DNA of 64,000 nt. It comes from Maricaulis sp. Its GTDB lineage: Bacteria > Pseudomonadota > Alphaproteobacteria > Caulobacterales > Maricaulaceae. Within the stretch, counting starts at the first letter, position 1. Every line of letters begins with the position of its first letter. The position numbers and the translations under genes are program-made. Under the pieces are notes generated by a model that ran no database searches, had not been told where the DNA came from, and saw only the letters and a list, made by a program, of their open reading frames with translations. Shown piece by piece: positions 44,200-53,131 of this stretch. The stretch is taken from positions 175,716 to 239,715 of the forward strand of contig NZ_JADFAJ010000016.1 of NCBI RefSeq assembly GCF_015665295.1. The letters are read 5' to 3'.

Positions 44200-44736
44200 T
44201 TGAAGACAAAATCGCCTCAGGATGACCGCATCCTCGCCCTCGCCGAGCCGGTGGCTTCCGAGCTCGCGCTTGAGATCGTGCGCGTGCGGATCATGTCGGG
44301 CAAGCGCCCGCGACTTCAGATCATGGCTGACCGAACCGATGGCAGCGGTATCGAGGTCGAGGATTGTGCGCGTTTGTCGCGTGGCCTGTCCGAGGTGTTT
44401 GAGGTCGAGGATCCTGTCTCCGGCGAATATGACTTGGAAGTATCCTCTCCCGGCATTGATCGCCCGCTGACCACGCTCGCGCATTTTGAGCGCTGGGAAG
44501 GCAATGAAGCGAAGATCGAGCTGGATCGCCTGGCGGAAGGGCGCAAGCGTTTTCGCGGCATCCTGGCCGGCGTCGAGGATGGCCATGTCGGGCTCGACAT
44601 GGACGGCGAGGAGGACACCACGATGATCCCGTTTGACTGGATCATCGAGGCCAAACTGGTTTTGACAGACGCCTTGATTGAGGCGGATTTGAAAGCGCGG
44701 GGCCGCGGCGCCGCGACGACTGAAGGAGACGAATGA
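44200..44736 (+). CDS. rimP: Ribosome maturation factor RimP
   Basis: Needed for 30S subunit maturation. From TTG 44200 the product has 178 residues, matching the family length, starting just before DDRILALAEPVASELALEIV. VSGEYDLEVSSPGIDRPL is the RimP signature. The frame is open upstream to ATG 44134, but those residues would be encoded inside the terminator hairpin and do not resemble RimP. A weak CGGGG precedes the TTG. First gene of rimP-nusA-ylxR-infB. Confidence 0.9.
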   Translation: MKTKSPQDDRILALAEPVASELALEIVRVRIMSGKRPRLQIMADRTDGSGIEVEDCARLSRGLSEVFEVEDPVSGEYDLEVSSPGIDRPLTTLAHFERWEGNEAKIELDRLAEGRKRFRGILAGVEDGHVGLDMDGEEDTTMIPFDWIIEAKLVLTDALIEADLKARGRGAATTEGDE

Positions 44737-44767
44737 TGTCGCTTTTCAACGCAACGGGGATCACCCG

Positions 44768-46486
44768 ATGAGCATTGGTGTCAGTGCCAACCGGCTGGAA
44801 CTGCTGCAGATCGCCCGTGCGGTCGCGGCGGAGAAGTCCATCGATGAATCGATCGTGATCGAGGCCATCGAGGAAGCAATCCAGAAGGCCGCGCGCTCCC
44901 GTTACGGGGCCGAGAATGACATTCGAGCCAAGATCGATCCGAAAACGGGCGAGCTGTCGCTGACCCGCAACATGACGGTTGTGGAAGAGGTCGAGAATGA
45001 CAGCCAGGAGCTGACGCTCGCCGATGCGAAGAAGATCGACAAGACCGCCGAGATCGGCACCGTCTTCTCCGACGAGCTGCCGCCGATCGAATTTGGCCGC
45101 GTCGCCTCGCAGACCGCCAAGCAGGTCATCACGCAGAAGGTCCGTGAAGCCGAGCGCCAGCGCCAGTTCGAGGAATACAAGGATCGTGTCGGCGAGATCA
45201 TCTCCGGCATCGTCAAGCGAGTCGAGTACGGCAATGTGATCATCGATCTCGGCCGCGCCGAGGCGATCATCCGCCGCGCCGACGGCATTCCGCGCGAGAA
45301 CCTGCAGAACAATGAGCGCGTGCGCGCCTATATCTACGATGTACGCGAAGAGGTTCGCGGTCCGCAGATTTTCCTGTCGCGCGCCCATCCGGACTTCATG
45401 GCTGCCCTGTTCGCGCAGGAAGTGCCGGAAGTCTATGAAGGCATCATCGAAATTCCGTCGGTTGCCCGCGACCCGGGTTCGCGCGCCAAGATCGCCGTCA
45501 TCTCCAATGACAGCTCGATCGATCCGGTTGGTGCCTGTGTCGGTATGCGCGGTTCGCGCGTCCAGGCCGTAGTTTCCGAGCTGGCTGGCGAGAAAATCGA
45601 CATCATCCCGTGGTCGGATGATCCGGCGACCTTCATCGTCAATGCCCTGCAGCCGGCCGAAGTCGCCAAGGTCGTGCTCGACGAGGAAGACCAGCGGATC
45701 GAAGTCGTGGTGCCGGACGAGCAGCTCTCGCTCGCCATCGGCCGTCGCGGCCAGAATGTCCGTCTTGCCTCCCAGCTGACCGGCTGGTCGATCGACATCC
45801 TGACCGAGGAAGAAGAGTCCGAGCGCCGGCAGAAGGAATTCGCCGAGCGGACCCAGCTCTTCATCGCAGCCCTTGATGTTGACGAAGTGATTGCCCAACT
45901 TCTGGCAACGGAAGGCTTCACCGATGTCGAGGATCTGGCCTATGTCGATCTCGGCGAAATCGCTGCGATCGAAGGCTTCGACGAAGATACGGCCGAAGAA
46001 ATCCAGGCGCGCGCCCGTGATTATCTCGACCGCCTCGCTGCCGAGCAGGACGCCAAGCGCCAGGAACTCGGTGTCGAGGATGCCGTTCTGGAAGTGCCGG
46101 GCGTCGAGCTCGCCATGGCCGTCAAGCTGGGTGAGAACGACGTCAAGACCGTTGACGACCTCGCTGGCCTGGTTACCGACGACCTGCGTGGCTGGTTCGA
46201 GACCAAGAATGGCGAGCGGGTTCGCGAGCCGGGCATACTGGAAGAGTTCAATCTCTCCTCCGAGGACGCCGAGATGATGATCATGCGGGCGCGTGTTGCG
46301 GCCGGCTGGATCTCGGAAGAGGACCTGCCGCAGCCGGAAGTCGTCGAAGAAGAAGTCGACGAAGCGGCCGGAGCGTTTGACGTGGCAAGCATGGATCTGG
46401 CAGCGCTTGAAGCGGAAGCCGAGGCCCTTGGCCTCGACCTCGACGCCGAGATGCCGGAAGACGACGGGGAGGTGAAGGCTGACTAG
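44768..46486 (+). CDS. nusA: Transcription termination/antitermination factor NusA
   Basis: RNA polymerase-associated elongation factor. 572 residues: N-terminal RNAP-binding domain (1-130), S1 domain about 135-200 ([20 protein letters not shown]), two KH domains about 230-350 ([46 protein letters not shown]) and C-terminal acidic repeats about 370-500. The tail after 500 is acidic. Its own operon carries a leader terminator, so autoregulation through termination is plausible. Confidence 0.97.
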   Translation: MSIGVSANRLELLQIARAVAAEKSIDESIVIEAIEEAIQKAARSRYGAENDIRAKIDPKTGELSLTRNMTVVEEVENDSQELTLADAKKIDKTAEIGTVFSDELPPIEFGRVASQTAKQVITQKVREAERQRQFEEYKDRVGEIISGIVKRVEYGNVIIDLGRAEAIIRRADGIPRENLQNNERVRAYIYDVREEVRGPQIFLSRAHPDFMAALFAQEVPEVYEGIIEIPSVARDPGSRAKIAVISNDSSIDPVGACVGMRGSRVQAVVSELAGEKIDIIPWSDDPATFIVNALQPAEVAKVVLDEEDQRIEVVVPDEQLSLAIGRRGQNVRLASQLTGWSIDILTEEEESERRQKEFAERTQLFIAALDVDEVIAQLLATEGFTDVEDLAYVDLGEIAAIEGFDEDTAEEIQARARDYLDRLAAEQDAKRQELGVEDAVLEVPGVELAMAVKLGENDVKTVDDLAGLVTDDLRGWFETKNGERVREPGILEEFNLSSEDAEMMIMRARVAAGWISEEDLPQPEVVEEEVDEAAGAFDVASMDLAALEAEAEALGLDLDAEMPEDDGEVKAD

Positions 46487-47087
46487 CCCCCGGGCCAGCC
46501 AGTCGAGGGAACGGCGCTGCGTTGCCACTGGAGAGGTCCGTGAAGAGGCGGACCTCATCCGGATGGCCCTCGGGCCGGGTGACCAGCTGGTTCCTGATCT
46601 CGCTGCCAAACTGCCCGGCCGTGGTGCCTGGGTGAGTGCGGAGCGAGCCCTTATCGAGAAGGCGGTAAAGAAATCCGCCTTCAACCGGGCCTTCGGGTGT
46701 CCGGTGAAAATGCCGGAAGACCTGCCGGGCCTCATCGAGGGCCAGCTGGTCGAGCGCGCACTGAGCCTTCTGGGCCTGGCGCGGCGCTCCGGTGATCTGG
46801 CGGTCGGCTATGACGCGGTGCGTCTGGCCCTCAAGGCCGCCAAGCCCGCCTGGCGCATCGAAGCGTCGGACGGGGCCGAGGATGGCCGGTCCAAGCTGGA
46901 CCGGCTGGCCTTCGCGGCCTGGGGCGATGTCCCGGTCGCAGGATGTTTTACGGCGGAAGCCATCGGTGATGCGACAGGTCGCGGTCCGGTGGTCCATGCC
47001 AGCATGTCGGGAGGCTCGCAGGCGCGCGCCTTTTCGACCGTGATGGGGAAGCTTTCGGGCTTCCGGCCGCTCGTCCCGCAAGGCTGA
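46479..47087 (+). CDS. YlxR-YlxQ fusion RNA-binding protein with apparent CTG start
   Basis: Residues about 1-85 are the YlxR fold (RERRCVATGEVREEADLIRMALGPGD). About 90-200 resembles the L7Ae-like YlxQ domain (ERALSLLGLARRSGDLAVGYDAV). Bacterial YlxR proteins bind RNase P RNA. The first in-frame ATG (46563) would delete the conserved RRC-TGE motif; no ATG, GTG or TTG lies between the in-frame stop at 46473 and that motif. CTG 46479 follows GGGGAGGTGAAGG (Shine-Dalgarno spacing about 6) and overlaps the nusA stop, so I choose it. Length 202. Confidence 0.85.
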   Translation: MTSPRASQSRERRCVATGEVREEADLIRMALGPGDQLVPDLAAKLPGRGAWVSAERALIEKAVKKSAFNRAFGCPVKMPEDLPGLIEGQLVERALSLLGLARRSGDLAVGYDAVRLALKAAKPAWRIEASDGAEDGRSKLDRLAFAAWGDVPVAGCFTAEAIGDATGRGPVVHASMSGGSQARAFSTVMGKLSGFRPLVPQG

Positions 47088-47112
47088 CGTGCGGATATTG
47101 CCGCGACAGCGG

Positions 47113-47140
47113 TTGATATCGGCCTTGAGCTGGCTAGTTT
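47113..47140 (+). promoter_or_regulatory. Candidate internal promoter before infB
   Basis: TTGATA (47113-47118), a 16-bp spacer and TAGTTT (47135-47140) lie in the 152-bp gap between the YlxR-type gene and infB. The -35 is good and the -10 moderate. It would give an extra supply of infB mRNA independent of the rimP leader. Confidence 0.35.
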
Positions 47141-47239
47141 AGCGAGCCTTCAGGCCGGGCAGTGGTTTGAACAGTGCGGATTTCCGGCATTCGGCTACCG
47201 GAAGGCCCCGCGGAACGAAAGCCGATTTGGAAGGCTCGT

Positions 47240-49825
47240 ATGAGCGACGCAGACGACAACAACTCCTCCGGCCGCCGGCCGCTCTCTCTGAAACGCTCCG
47301 GCGGTGGCACCGTGCAGCAAAGCTTTGCGCGCGGCCGCTCCAAGGCGGTCGTTGTGGAGAAGAAGCGCAAGCGTGTGGCGACGCCGGCCAAGGATGGTGG
47401 TCCGGGCGGCAAGCCGGGTTCAGGCGCCAAGAGTGGCGAATCCGCGCTCGCTGCGAAGGCGCGCCAGCTTGGCCTGTCCGAGGAGGAGCTGGTTTCGCGT
47501 CAGCGGGCGATTGCCCGTGCGCGTGCCGAGGCGGCCGATCGCGAAGCCCAGAAAGAGCAGGCGAACGCTGCGATGCAGCAGCGCGCCGCGGACGAGCGCC
47601 GCCAGCTGGAAGAGCAGCGCGAGCGTGAAGCCCGTGAAGCCCGCGAGGCCGAGGATGCTGCCCGTCAGGCCGTCGAGGACGAAGCCCGCCTGAAAGCCGA
47701 GGCCGAAGCAGCCACGGCTGCCAAGGACGGAGCGCGCAAGCGTGACGAGGAGCCGCGTCGCCGGGCGCCGGCCAAGGACGAAAAGCATACGCCCGACATC
47801 ACGCCGATGGATGACCAGGCCAGCGCGCTGGAGGCCCTTGGTGGTCGCGTCAAGCGCAAGGGCGGGGCTGCCGGCCCCGGTCCGGCTGCGAAACAGCAAC
47901 CGGCTCGTGCCAAGACCGACAATCGCCGTCGCGGCAAGCTCACCATCCAGAATATCCTGGAAGGCGATGAAGAGCGTCAGCGCTCGCTCGCCTCGGTACG
48001 CCGGGCCCGTGAACGCGAAAAGCAGCGCCGCCAGGATACGACCGGCGGTCGAGACAAGATTGAACGTGAAGTCGTCGTGCCCGAAGCCATCACGGTGGCC
48101 GATTTGGCCAACCGGATGGCGGAACGTTCGGTCGATGTCATCAAATACCTGATGAAGCAGGGCCAGATGGTCCGCGTGAATGACGTGCTCGACGCCGACA
48201 CCGCCGAACTTGTGGTCGAGGATTTCGGCCACATCGTGAAGCGTGTCTCCGAGGCCGATGTCGAGGAAGGCTTCATTGCTGATGATGATGCCGATGAGGC
48301 GAAGGTGCCGCGCGCACCGGTTATCGCCGTCATGGGTCATGTCGACCACGGCAAGACGTCCCTGCTCGACGCCCTGCGCTCAACCGATACGGCATCGGGC
48401 GAAGCCGGTGGCATCACGCAGCATATCGGTGCCTATCAGGTACAGCTCAAGGGTGGCGAGAAAATCACCTTCCTCGACACGCCGGGCCACGCGGCCTTCT
48501 CGGCCATGCGTTCGCGCGGCGCGATGGCGACCGATATCGTGATCCTGGTCGTGGCCGCCGATGACTCTGTGAAGCCGCAGACCATTGAGGCGATCAATCA
48601 CGCCAAGGCCGCTGGCACGCCGATCATCGTGGCGGTCAACAAGTGCGACAAGCATGAGGCCAACCCGCAAAAGGTCCTGACCGACCTGCTGCAGCACGAG
48701 GTCGTCGTCGAGGCGATGTCCGGTGAGGTCCAGTCGGTCAATGTCTCGGCGAAGACCGGCGACGGGCTCGACGAGCTGACCGAAGCCATCAACCTGCAGG
48801 CCGAACTGCTGGACCTGAAGGCCAATCCCGAGCGCAGTGCCGAAGGCATTGTCATCGAAAGCCAGGTCGACAAGGGTCGGGGTCCGGTGGCGACGCTGCT
48901 GGTCCGCCGTGGTACGCTCAAGCGTGGTGACATCCTCGTCGCCGGCGCGCAGTGGGGCCGCGTGCGTGCCCTGGTCAATGAGCGCGGCCAACAGCTCGAC
49001 GAAGCCGGTCCCTCGGTCCCGGTCGAGATCCTGGGTCTCGCCGGCGCGCCCGATCCGGGTGAGGTCTTCGCCGTCGTCGACAGCGAGTCCCGCGCGCGCG
49101 AGATCGCGGACTACCGCCAGCGCAAGGAACGTGAGGCCTCCGGTGCCTCCTCGTCTGCGGGCGCCTCGCTCGAGCAGATGATGGCGCGCCTGAAGCAGGA
49201 CGCGACCCAGGAAATGCCGCTGCTGATCAAGGCAGACGTGCAGGGCTCGGCCGAAGCCATCAAGCAGTCGCTTGAAAGCATCGGCAATGACGAGGTCCGT
49301 GCCCGCGTGGTTCACGCGGCTCCCGGCGGTGTCAATGAAAGCGATGTCCTGCTCGCCAAGTCCTCCGGCGCACCGGTGTTCGCCTTCAACGTTCGCGCCA
49401 ACAAGCAGGCGCGCGCGCTGGCCGAACGTGAACATGTCGAGATCCGCTATTATTCGGTGATCTATGATGTGATCGATGATGTGCGGAACACGATGGAAGG
49501 CATGCTGGCGCCGGAGAAGCGCGAGAACTTCATCGGTTACGCCGAGATCCTGGAAGTCTTCAACATCACCAAGACGGGCAAGGTTGCCGGGTGCCGGGTT
49601 ACCGAAGGCACTGTCAAGCGCGGCTGCGGCGTTCGCCTGCTGCGCGACGACACGGTCCTGCACGAAGGCAAGCTCAAGACGCTCAAGCGGTTCAAGGATG
49701 AAGTGCCCGAGGTCAAGTCGGGCACCGAGTGCGGCATGGCGTTCGAACGTTATGAAGACCTGCAGAAGGGCGACCAGATCGAGTGCTTCGAAGTGATCGA
49801 AGTGGCGCGCAAGCTGGAAGCCTGA
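47240..49825 (+). CDS. infB: Translation initiation factor IF-2
   Basis: GTPase that places fMet-tRNA on the 30S subunit. 861 residues: a long Ala-, Arg- and Glu-rich N-terminus about 1-280 with coiled-coil-forming AEARE repeats, the IF2_N domain (about 285-345), G1 GHVDHGKT at 366-373, G3 DTPGHAAF, G4 NKCD, then domains II, III and IV ending [17 protein letters not shown] 47240 is chosen over the upstream open frame because [18 protein letters not shown] is typical of alphaproteobacterial IF-2. Confidence 0.97.
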   Translation: MSDADDNNSSGRRPLSLKRSGGGTVQQSFARGRSKAVVVEKKRKRVATPAKDGGPGGKPGSGAKSGESALAAKARQLGLSEEELVSRQRAIARARAEAADREAQKEQANAAMQQRAADERRQLEEQREREAREAREAEDAARQAVEDEARLKAEAEAATAAKDGARKRDEEPRRRAPAKDEKHTPDITPMDDQASALEALGGRVKRKGGAAGPGPAAKQQPARAKTDNRRRGKLTIQNILEGDEERQRSLASVRRAREREKQRRQDTTGGRDKIEREVVVPEAITVADLANRMAERSVDVIKYLMKQGQMVRVNDVLDADTAELVVEDFGHIVKRVSEADVEEGFIADDDADEAKVPRAPVIAVMGHVDHGKTSLLDALRSTDTASGEAGGITQHIGAYQVQLKGGEKITFLDTPGHAAFSAMRSRGAMATDIVILVVAADDSVKPQTIEAINHAKAAGTPIIVAVNKCDKHEANPQKVLTDLLQHEVVVEAMSGEVQSVNVSAKTGDGLDELTEAINLQAELLDLKANPERSAEGIVIESQVDKGRGPVATLLVRRGTLKRGDILVAGAQWGRVRALVNERGQQLDEAGPSVPVEILGLAGAPDPGEVFAVVDSESRAREIADYRQRKEREASGASSSAGASLEQMMARLKQDATQEMPLLIKADVQGSAEAIKQSLESIGNDEVRARVVHAAPGGVNESDVLLAKSSGAPVFAFNVRANKQARALAEREHVEIRYYSVIYDVIDDVRNTMEGMLAPEKRENFIGYAEILEVFNITKTGKVAGCRVTEGTVKRGCGVRLLRDDTVLHEGKLKTLKRFKDEVPEVKSGTECGMAFERYEDLQKGDQIECFEVIEVARKLEA

Positions 49826-49851
49826 TCACGGGCTTGAACCGGAACGAGACA

Positions 49852-49880
49852 GGGCGGCCCCGCCGGGGCCGCCCTTTTTT
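49852..49880 (+). terminator. Intrinsic terminator after infB
   Basis: GGGCGGCCCC (49852-49861), loop GCC, GGGGCCGCCC (49865-49874) and TTTTTT (49875-49880) make a perfect 10-bp stem with a U tract 27 bp after the infB stop. It ends the rimP-infB transcript before the accessory SnoaL-like pair. Confidence 0.92.
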
Positions 49881-49932
49881 GTCCTCTATCGCGGCGCGCA
49901 GAGGCGCGGTCTGCGCCCGCTCGGTGGTCCGG

Positions 49933-50454
49933 TCAGTGGCCCGTCTGAACGTCGATGAGGCCTTGTTCGGGTGAGACGTAATTCGCGAAATCCTGATGCT
50001 CGACAACCAGCCCGTCGCGGACCGTGATCACGGTCACCTGCTCGGAACGCCAGCGAAAGACCTGGCCTTCCTCCTGCGCCGGGTAGAGCGCATTGACGTG
50101 GCCGACGAAGACAACCCGGCTGTTCGACGTGAACACCTTATCCCATTCAAATCCGAGTTCGATCGGGTGATAGGTCTCACTGAACGCGCGCAGAAGGCTC
50201 ATCATGGCATCGCGCCCGTTGCCGGCAATGCCTGCGGCACCGAGCTCCGGGCTTTCTGCCGTGGGGTCGCGAAAGACCACGTCCTCGGCGAGCAGGGCTT
50301 CCATCGCGTCCCAGTCGACATCGGAATAGTGGCTCATATAGGTGAGGGCTATGGTTTCGGCGCTGGCATTGGCGTCGCCCTGCGCGTGAAGCGCCGGTGC
50401 CGCCATCAGCGTCAGCACGGCGGTGAAACCGGCGAGGGCAGGAAAACGTGTCAT
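49933..50454 (-). CDS. Exported SnoaL-like (NTF2-fold) protein 1
   Basis: 173 residues with a signal peptide (TRFPALAGFTAVLTLMAAPALHA) and a single NTF2/SnoaL-like cone: ALTYMSHYSDVDWDAMEALLAEDVVFRDPTA, then VVFVGHVNALY and VTVITVRDGLVVEHQDFANY. The fold serves many small enzymes and ligand binders; no catalytic set can be assigned. AAGGA precedes ATG 50454. A paralogue follows upstream on the same strand. The pair interrupts the usual infB-rbfA order. Confidence 0.83.
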   Translation of the reverse strand: MTRFPALAGFTAVLTLMAAPALHAQGDANASAETIALTYMSHYSDVDWDAMEALLAEDVVFRDPTAESPELGAAGIAGNGRDAMMSLLRAFSETYHPIELGFEWDKVFTSNSRVVFVGHVNALYPAQEEGQVFRWRSEQVTVITVRDGLVVEHQDFANYVSPEQGLIDVQTGH

Positions 50455-50538
50455 CGTGTTGTCCTTCATCACGGTTTAAGGGTCAGGCCGGCGACCCGGG
50501 GATTTGGCTCGGGCAGTTACTCCCAAGGGCGCCGGCCC

Positions 50539-50572
50539 GGTCTGCGCCGGGGGCACACACCCGGCGCAGACC
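50539..50572. repeat. Perfect 13-bp inverted repeat between the SnoaL-like genes
   Basis: GGTCTGCGCCGGG (50539-50551) and CCCGGCGCAGACC (50560-50572) are perfect arms around GGCACACA. No T tract follows on either strand. It is downstream of the 50602 gene on the minus strand and may protect or process the mRNA, or be a palindromic repeat. Confidence 0.6.
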
Positions 50573-50601
50573 ATTCCAAAGGGCGGTTATCCGCCCGGTT
50601 C

Positions 50602-51093
50602 TCAGTGTGGGGTCGGCACGCGCGAGGCGCCGTTGAAATCGGTGTAGTCGCGGTGTTCGGCGACCTGACTATCGACGACCGAGATGATTGTCGTGATCGG
50701 ATAGCGGAAGGTCTGCGCGCTATCGCCCTCGCCGTACACCACGTCCACATGGCCGCTGAAGACGACCTGGCCAGACGCTTCATAGGTCCGGTCAATCGTG
50801 TAGACGCCGTGATCCATGCCCCAGGCAGAAACCCCGGCGATGATGGCCTCGGGGCCGCGCCACTCGATCCGGTCCGTCACCGCGTCGATCGCAAAGGAGG
50901 TGGGGTCAACAAAGACGGTGTCCTCGGACATGAGCGCGGACATCTGCTCGAAATCCTGGCTCGCATAGGCTTCGAGCCAGGCCTCGGCGACGCTGCGCGG
51001 CGAGGATTCCGCCGGCTGGCTCCAGCCGGCAGGTGCGACAGACAGCAGGCCGGCCGCGAGGAGGCAGGCAAAGGAAGGTCGGTTGATAATCAC
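50602..51093 (-). CDS. Exported SnoaL-like (NTF2-fold) protein 2
   Basis: 163 residues with signal peptide ending GWSQP and the same fold as its neighbour: AEAWLEAYASQDFEQMSALMSEDTVFVDPTS, VVFSGHVDVVYG and ITTIISVVDSQVAEHRDYTDF. The shared VFxDPT and VVFxGHV motifs and the position support an old tandem duplication, now with many differences. Possibly cotranscribed with the next gene, although the strong hairpin lies between. Function unknown. Confidence 0.82.
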   Translation of the reverse strand: MIINRPSFACLLAAGLLSVAPAGWSQPAESSPRSVAEAWLEAYASQDFEQMSALMSEDTVFVDPTSFAIDAVTDRIEWRGPEAIIAGVSAWGMDHGVYTIDRTYEASGQVVFSGHVDVVYGEGDSAQTFRYPITTIISVVDSQVAEHRDYTDFNGASRVPTPH

Positions 51094-51302
51094 GTGGGTA
51101 CTCTGCTTGTGTTTGGCGCCGGCCAGGCGGCGTTCGTTGCAGCGACTAGCGCTGACCGGAGCGGGCCGGTAAAGGTCCGGACGTGTTCAATGTGACGAGC
51201 GGCGGAAGGTGAGGGACGAATGCGGGCCGGCGGTGACCCTTGCATCCGCCCGGCAAGGAGCGTAAACCCGCGCGCCTCGCTTCCGCCGGGATGGAGACAC
51301 GC

Positions 51303-51716
51303 ATGGCCCGCCGCAATAACCAATCGCCGAAAGGTCCAAGCCAGCGCCAATTGCGCGCCGGGGAGCTCGTGCGCCATGCGCTCGTGGCCATTCTCACGCG
51401 TGAAGAGTTGCGCGATCCTGATCTGGACGGGCAATTGATCTCCGTGACGGAGGTCCGGCCCAGCCCGGACCTGCGCGTCGCGAAAGTCTATGTCGCACCG
51501 CTTGGGCGTGGCGACTCGGCCAAGCTCGCCGCGGGCCTGAACCGGTGCGCCGGTTTCCTGCGCGGGCGCCTCGGTCGCGAGATCGAGATGAAGTTCACGC
51601 CGGAGCTTCACTTTCACCCGGACAACTCTTTCGATACTGCCAGCCATGTCGATGACTTGCTGAACCGGCCGCAGGTAAAGCGGGATCTTGATGCCGAGGA
51701 CGGGGACGACAGCTAG
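51303..51716 (+). CDS. rbfA: Ribosome-binding factor RbfA
   Basis: Late 30S maturation and cold-shock factor. 137 residues beginning MARRNNQSPKGPSQRQLRAGELVRHALVAIL, with DPDLDGQLISVTEVRPSPDLRVAKVYV and ELHFHPDNSFDTASHVDDLL, typical of RbfA. GGAGA 5 nt before ATG 51303 favours it over ATG 51291. It is separated from infB by the SnoaL-like genes and from truB by two hydrolase genes. Confidence 0.95.
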   Translation: MARRNNQSPKGPSQRQLRAGELVRHALVAILTREELRDPDLDGQLISVTEVRPSPDLRVAKVYVAPLGRGDSAKLAAGLNRCAGFLRGRLGREIEMKFTPELHFHPDNSFDTASHVDDLLNRPQVKRDLDAEDGDDS

Positions 51717-51808
51717 CCTCGCGACAGGTGCGAGATCATGCCATGTTGGAGTCGTGTCCATTGGCCAGCCGGCCGGCAGGTCGCCTGCCCGAGTGAAAGT
51801 TCGTTCTG

Positions 51809-53131
51809 ATGTTCCGAAACATGCTTGCCCTGCTGGTCGTGGTCCTCGTTGCGACCTGTCCTGCCCGAGGTCAACAAGAGCCGCCCGCAGGTCAGTGGCT
51901 CGGTACGGCGAGTATCGGCCAGGAAACCACTCGTATCAGAATAACCCTGTCCGAGGCGGGCAGTGGGTGGGCCGGGTCGGTCGATCTGCTGGATCTCGGC
52001 GTTGTCGGATGGCCGGCGAGCGAGGTTCTCATCACGGAGCACGGGGTCACGGTGACGATTCCGTCGGACTCCGGTCCGCAAACGCTAACGCTGGTCTCCA
52101 CGGAGCGCGGTCGCCTGACCGGTGAGTGGACCGAAAGCCGGCCCGTGGGCCCAGCCCGGCTGGAGCTGGAGCATCTTGGGGCAGCGCCAGAGCAGGCAGA
52201 AAGCCGTCTGATCGTCGAAGGGCCCGCCGGAGCGCTCGGAGTATCGATCATTTCGCCGACCAATGAAGCGCCGATCGCCGGCGTTGTGTTTGTGCACGGT
52301 TCCGGTGCCCAGCCGAGAGACGCGACCCGTTTTCACTCACAAATGTTCGCCGAAGCCGGCATTGCCTCCGCCATGTATGACAAGCGCGGTGTCGGGGAGT
52401 CCGAAGGCGACTGGCTGCAGGCTGATTTCGACGATCTGGCCCGTGACGCCGTCGCCGTCGCCGACCGGCTGGCGCTTGAAACGGGACTGAGGCCGGACCA
52501 GATCGGTTTTGTCGGGTATAGCCAGGGGGGCTGGATCGGGCCGGTTGCCGCAGCCCTGCGTGAAGACACCGCATTTGTGATCTCGATTGCCGGTCCGGCG
52601 ACAACGCCGGGCGAAGAGGGGCATTGGGGCAGCGTTCGATCTCTTCGGCAGGCCGGCTATGGTGCGGACGTCCAGTCCAGGGCCTCGTCGATCCTCGACA
52701 CCTGGAATTCTGGCATCCGCGCGGGGGGCGATTTCAGCGCGTTCGAGCGCGCGCGGTCCGCGGTCGAGAATGAGCCCTGGTTCGCGGCTTCCCTGCTTGG
52801 AGAATACGGGACGGCCGATCTGTCACCGGCATGGATCGCCTGGTATGCGGGTATTCTCGATTTCGACCCCGTGCCGGTTCTGCGCGCGACCCGCATTCCC
52901 TTCCTTTCGCTGATGGGCGACGCGGATGAGGAGCAGCCATGGGATCGTTCGACCGAGATTTTCGAAGCCTTGGCGGCGGAGGGATTGCCGGTCGAAACGC
53001 ACCTGTATGCCGGCGTCACGCATTCCATGCGCCATGCGAGCTCAGAGGCGTCACCGCGGCGTTGGCCAGGCCGCCCGTCCGACTTTTATACCCGGCAGGT
53101 CGACTTCATTCGTCGGCAAGTCGGCGACTAG
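51809..53131 (+). CDS. Exported alpha/beta hydrolase
   Basis: 440 residues: signal peptide (about 1-21), a beta-rich N-terminal domain about 25-130, then an alpha/beta hydrolase core. VVFVHGSGAQP forms the oxyanion-hole strand, S238 in GYSQGGW is the nucleophile, GDADEEQPW and the final VTHSMRH supply the likely acid and catalytic His. The two-part layout recalls YitV/dienelactone-hydrolase-like exported esterases; substrate unknown. Its TAG stop is shared with the TAG of the convergent serine hydrolase (CTAG at 53128-53131). Confidence 0.86.
   Translation: MFRNMLALLVVVLVATCPARGQQEPPAGQWLGTASIGQETTRIRITLSEAGSGWAGSVDLLDLGVVGWPASEVLITEHGVTVTIPSDSGPQTLTLVSTERGRLTGEWTESRPVGPARLELEHLGAAPEQAESRLIVEGPAGALGVSIISPTNEAPIAGVVFVHGSGAQPRDATRFHSQMFAEAGIASAMYDKRGVGESEGDWLQADFDDLARDAVAVADRLALETGLRPDQIGFVGYSQGGWIGPVAAALREDTAFVISIAGPATTPGEEGHWGSVRSLRQAGYGADVQSRASSILDTWNSGIRAGGDFSAFERARSAVENEPWFAASLLGEYGTADLSPAWIAWYAGILDFDPVPVLRATRIPFLSLMGDADEEQPWDRSTEIFEALAAEGLPVETHLYAGVTHSMRHASSEASPRRWPGRPSDFYTRQVDFIRRQVGD

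Noticed and set aside
44642..46735. A 697-codon frame on the minus strand opposite nusA
   Set aside because: Composition mirrors the acidic NusA codons and shows no family motif. nusA on the plus strand is certain.
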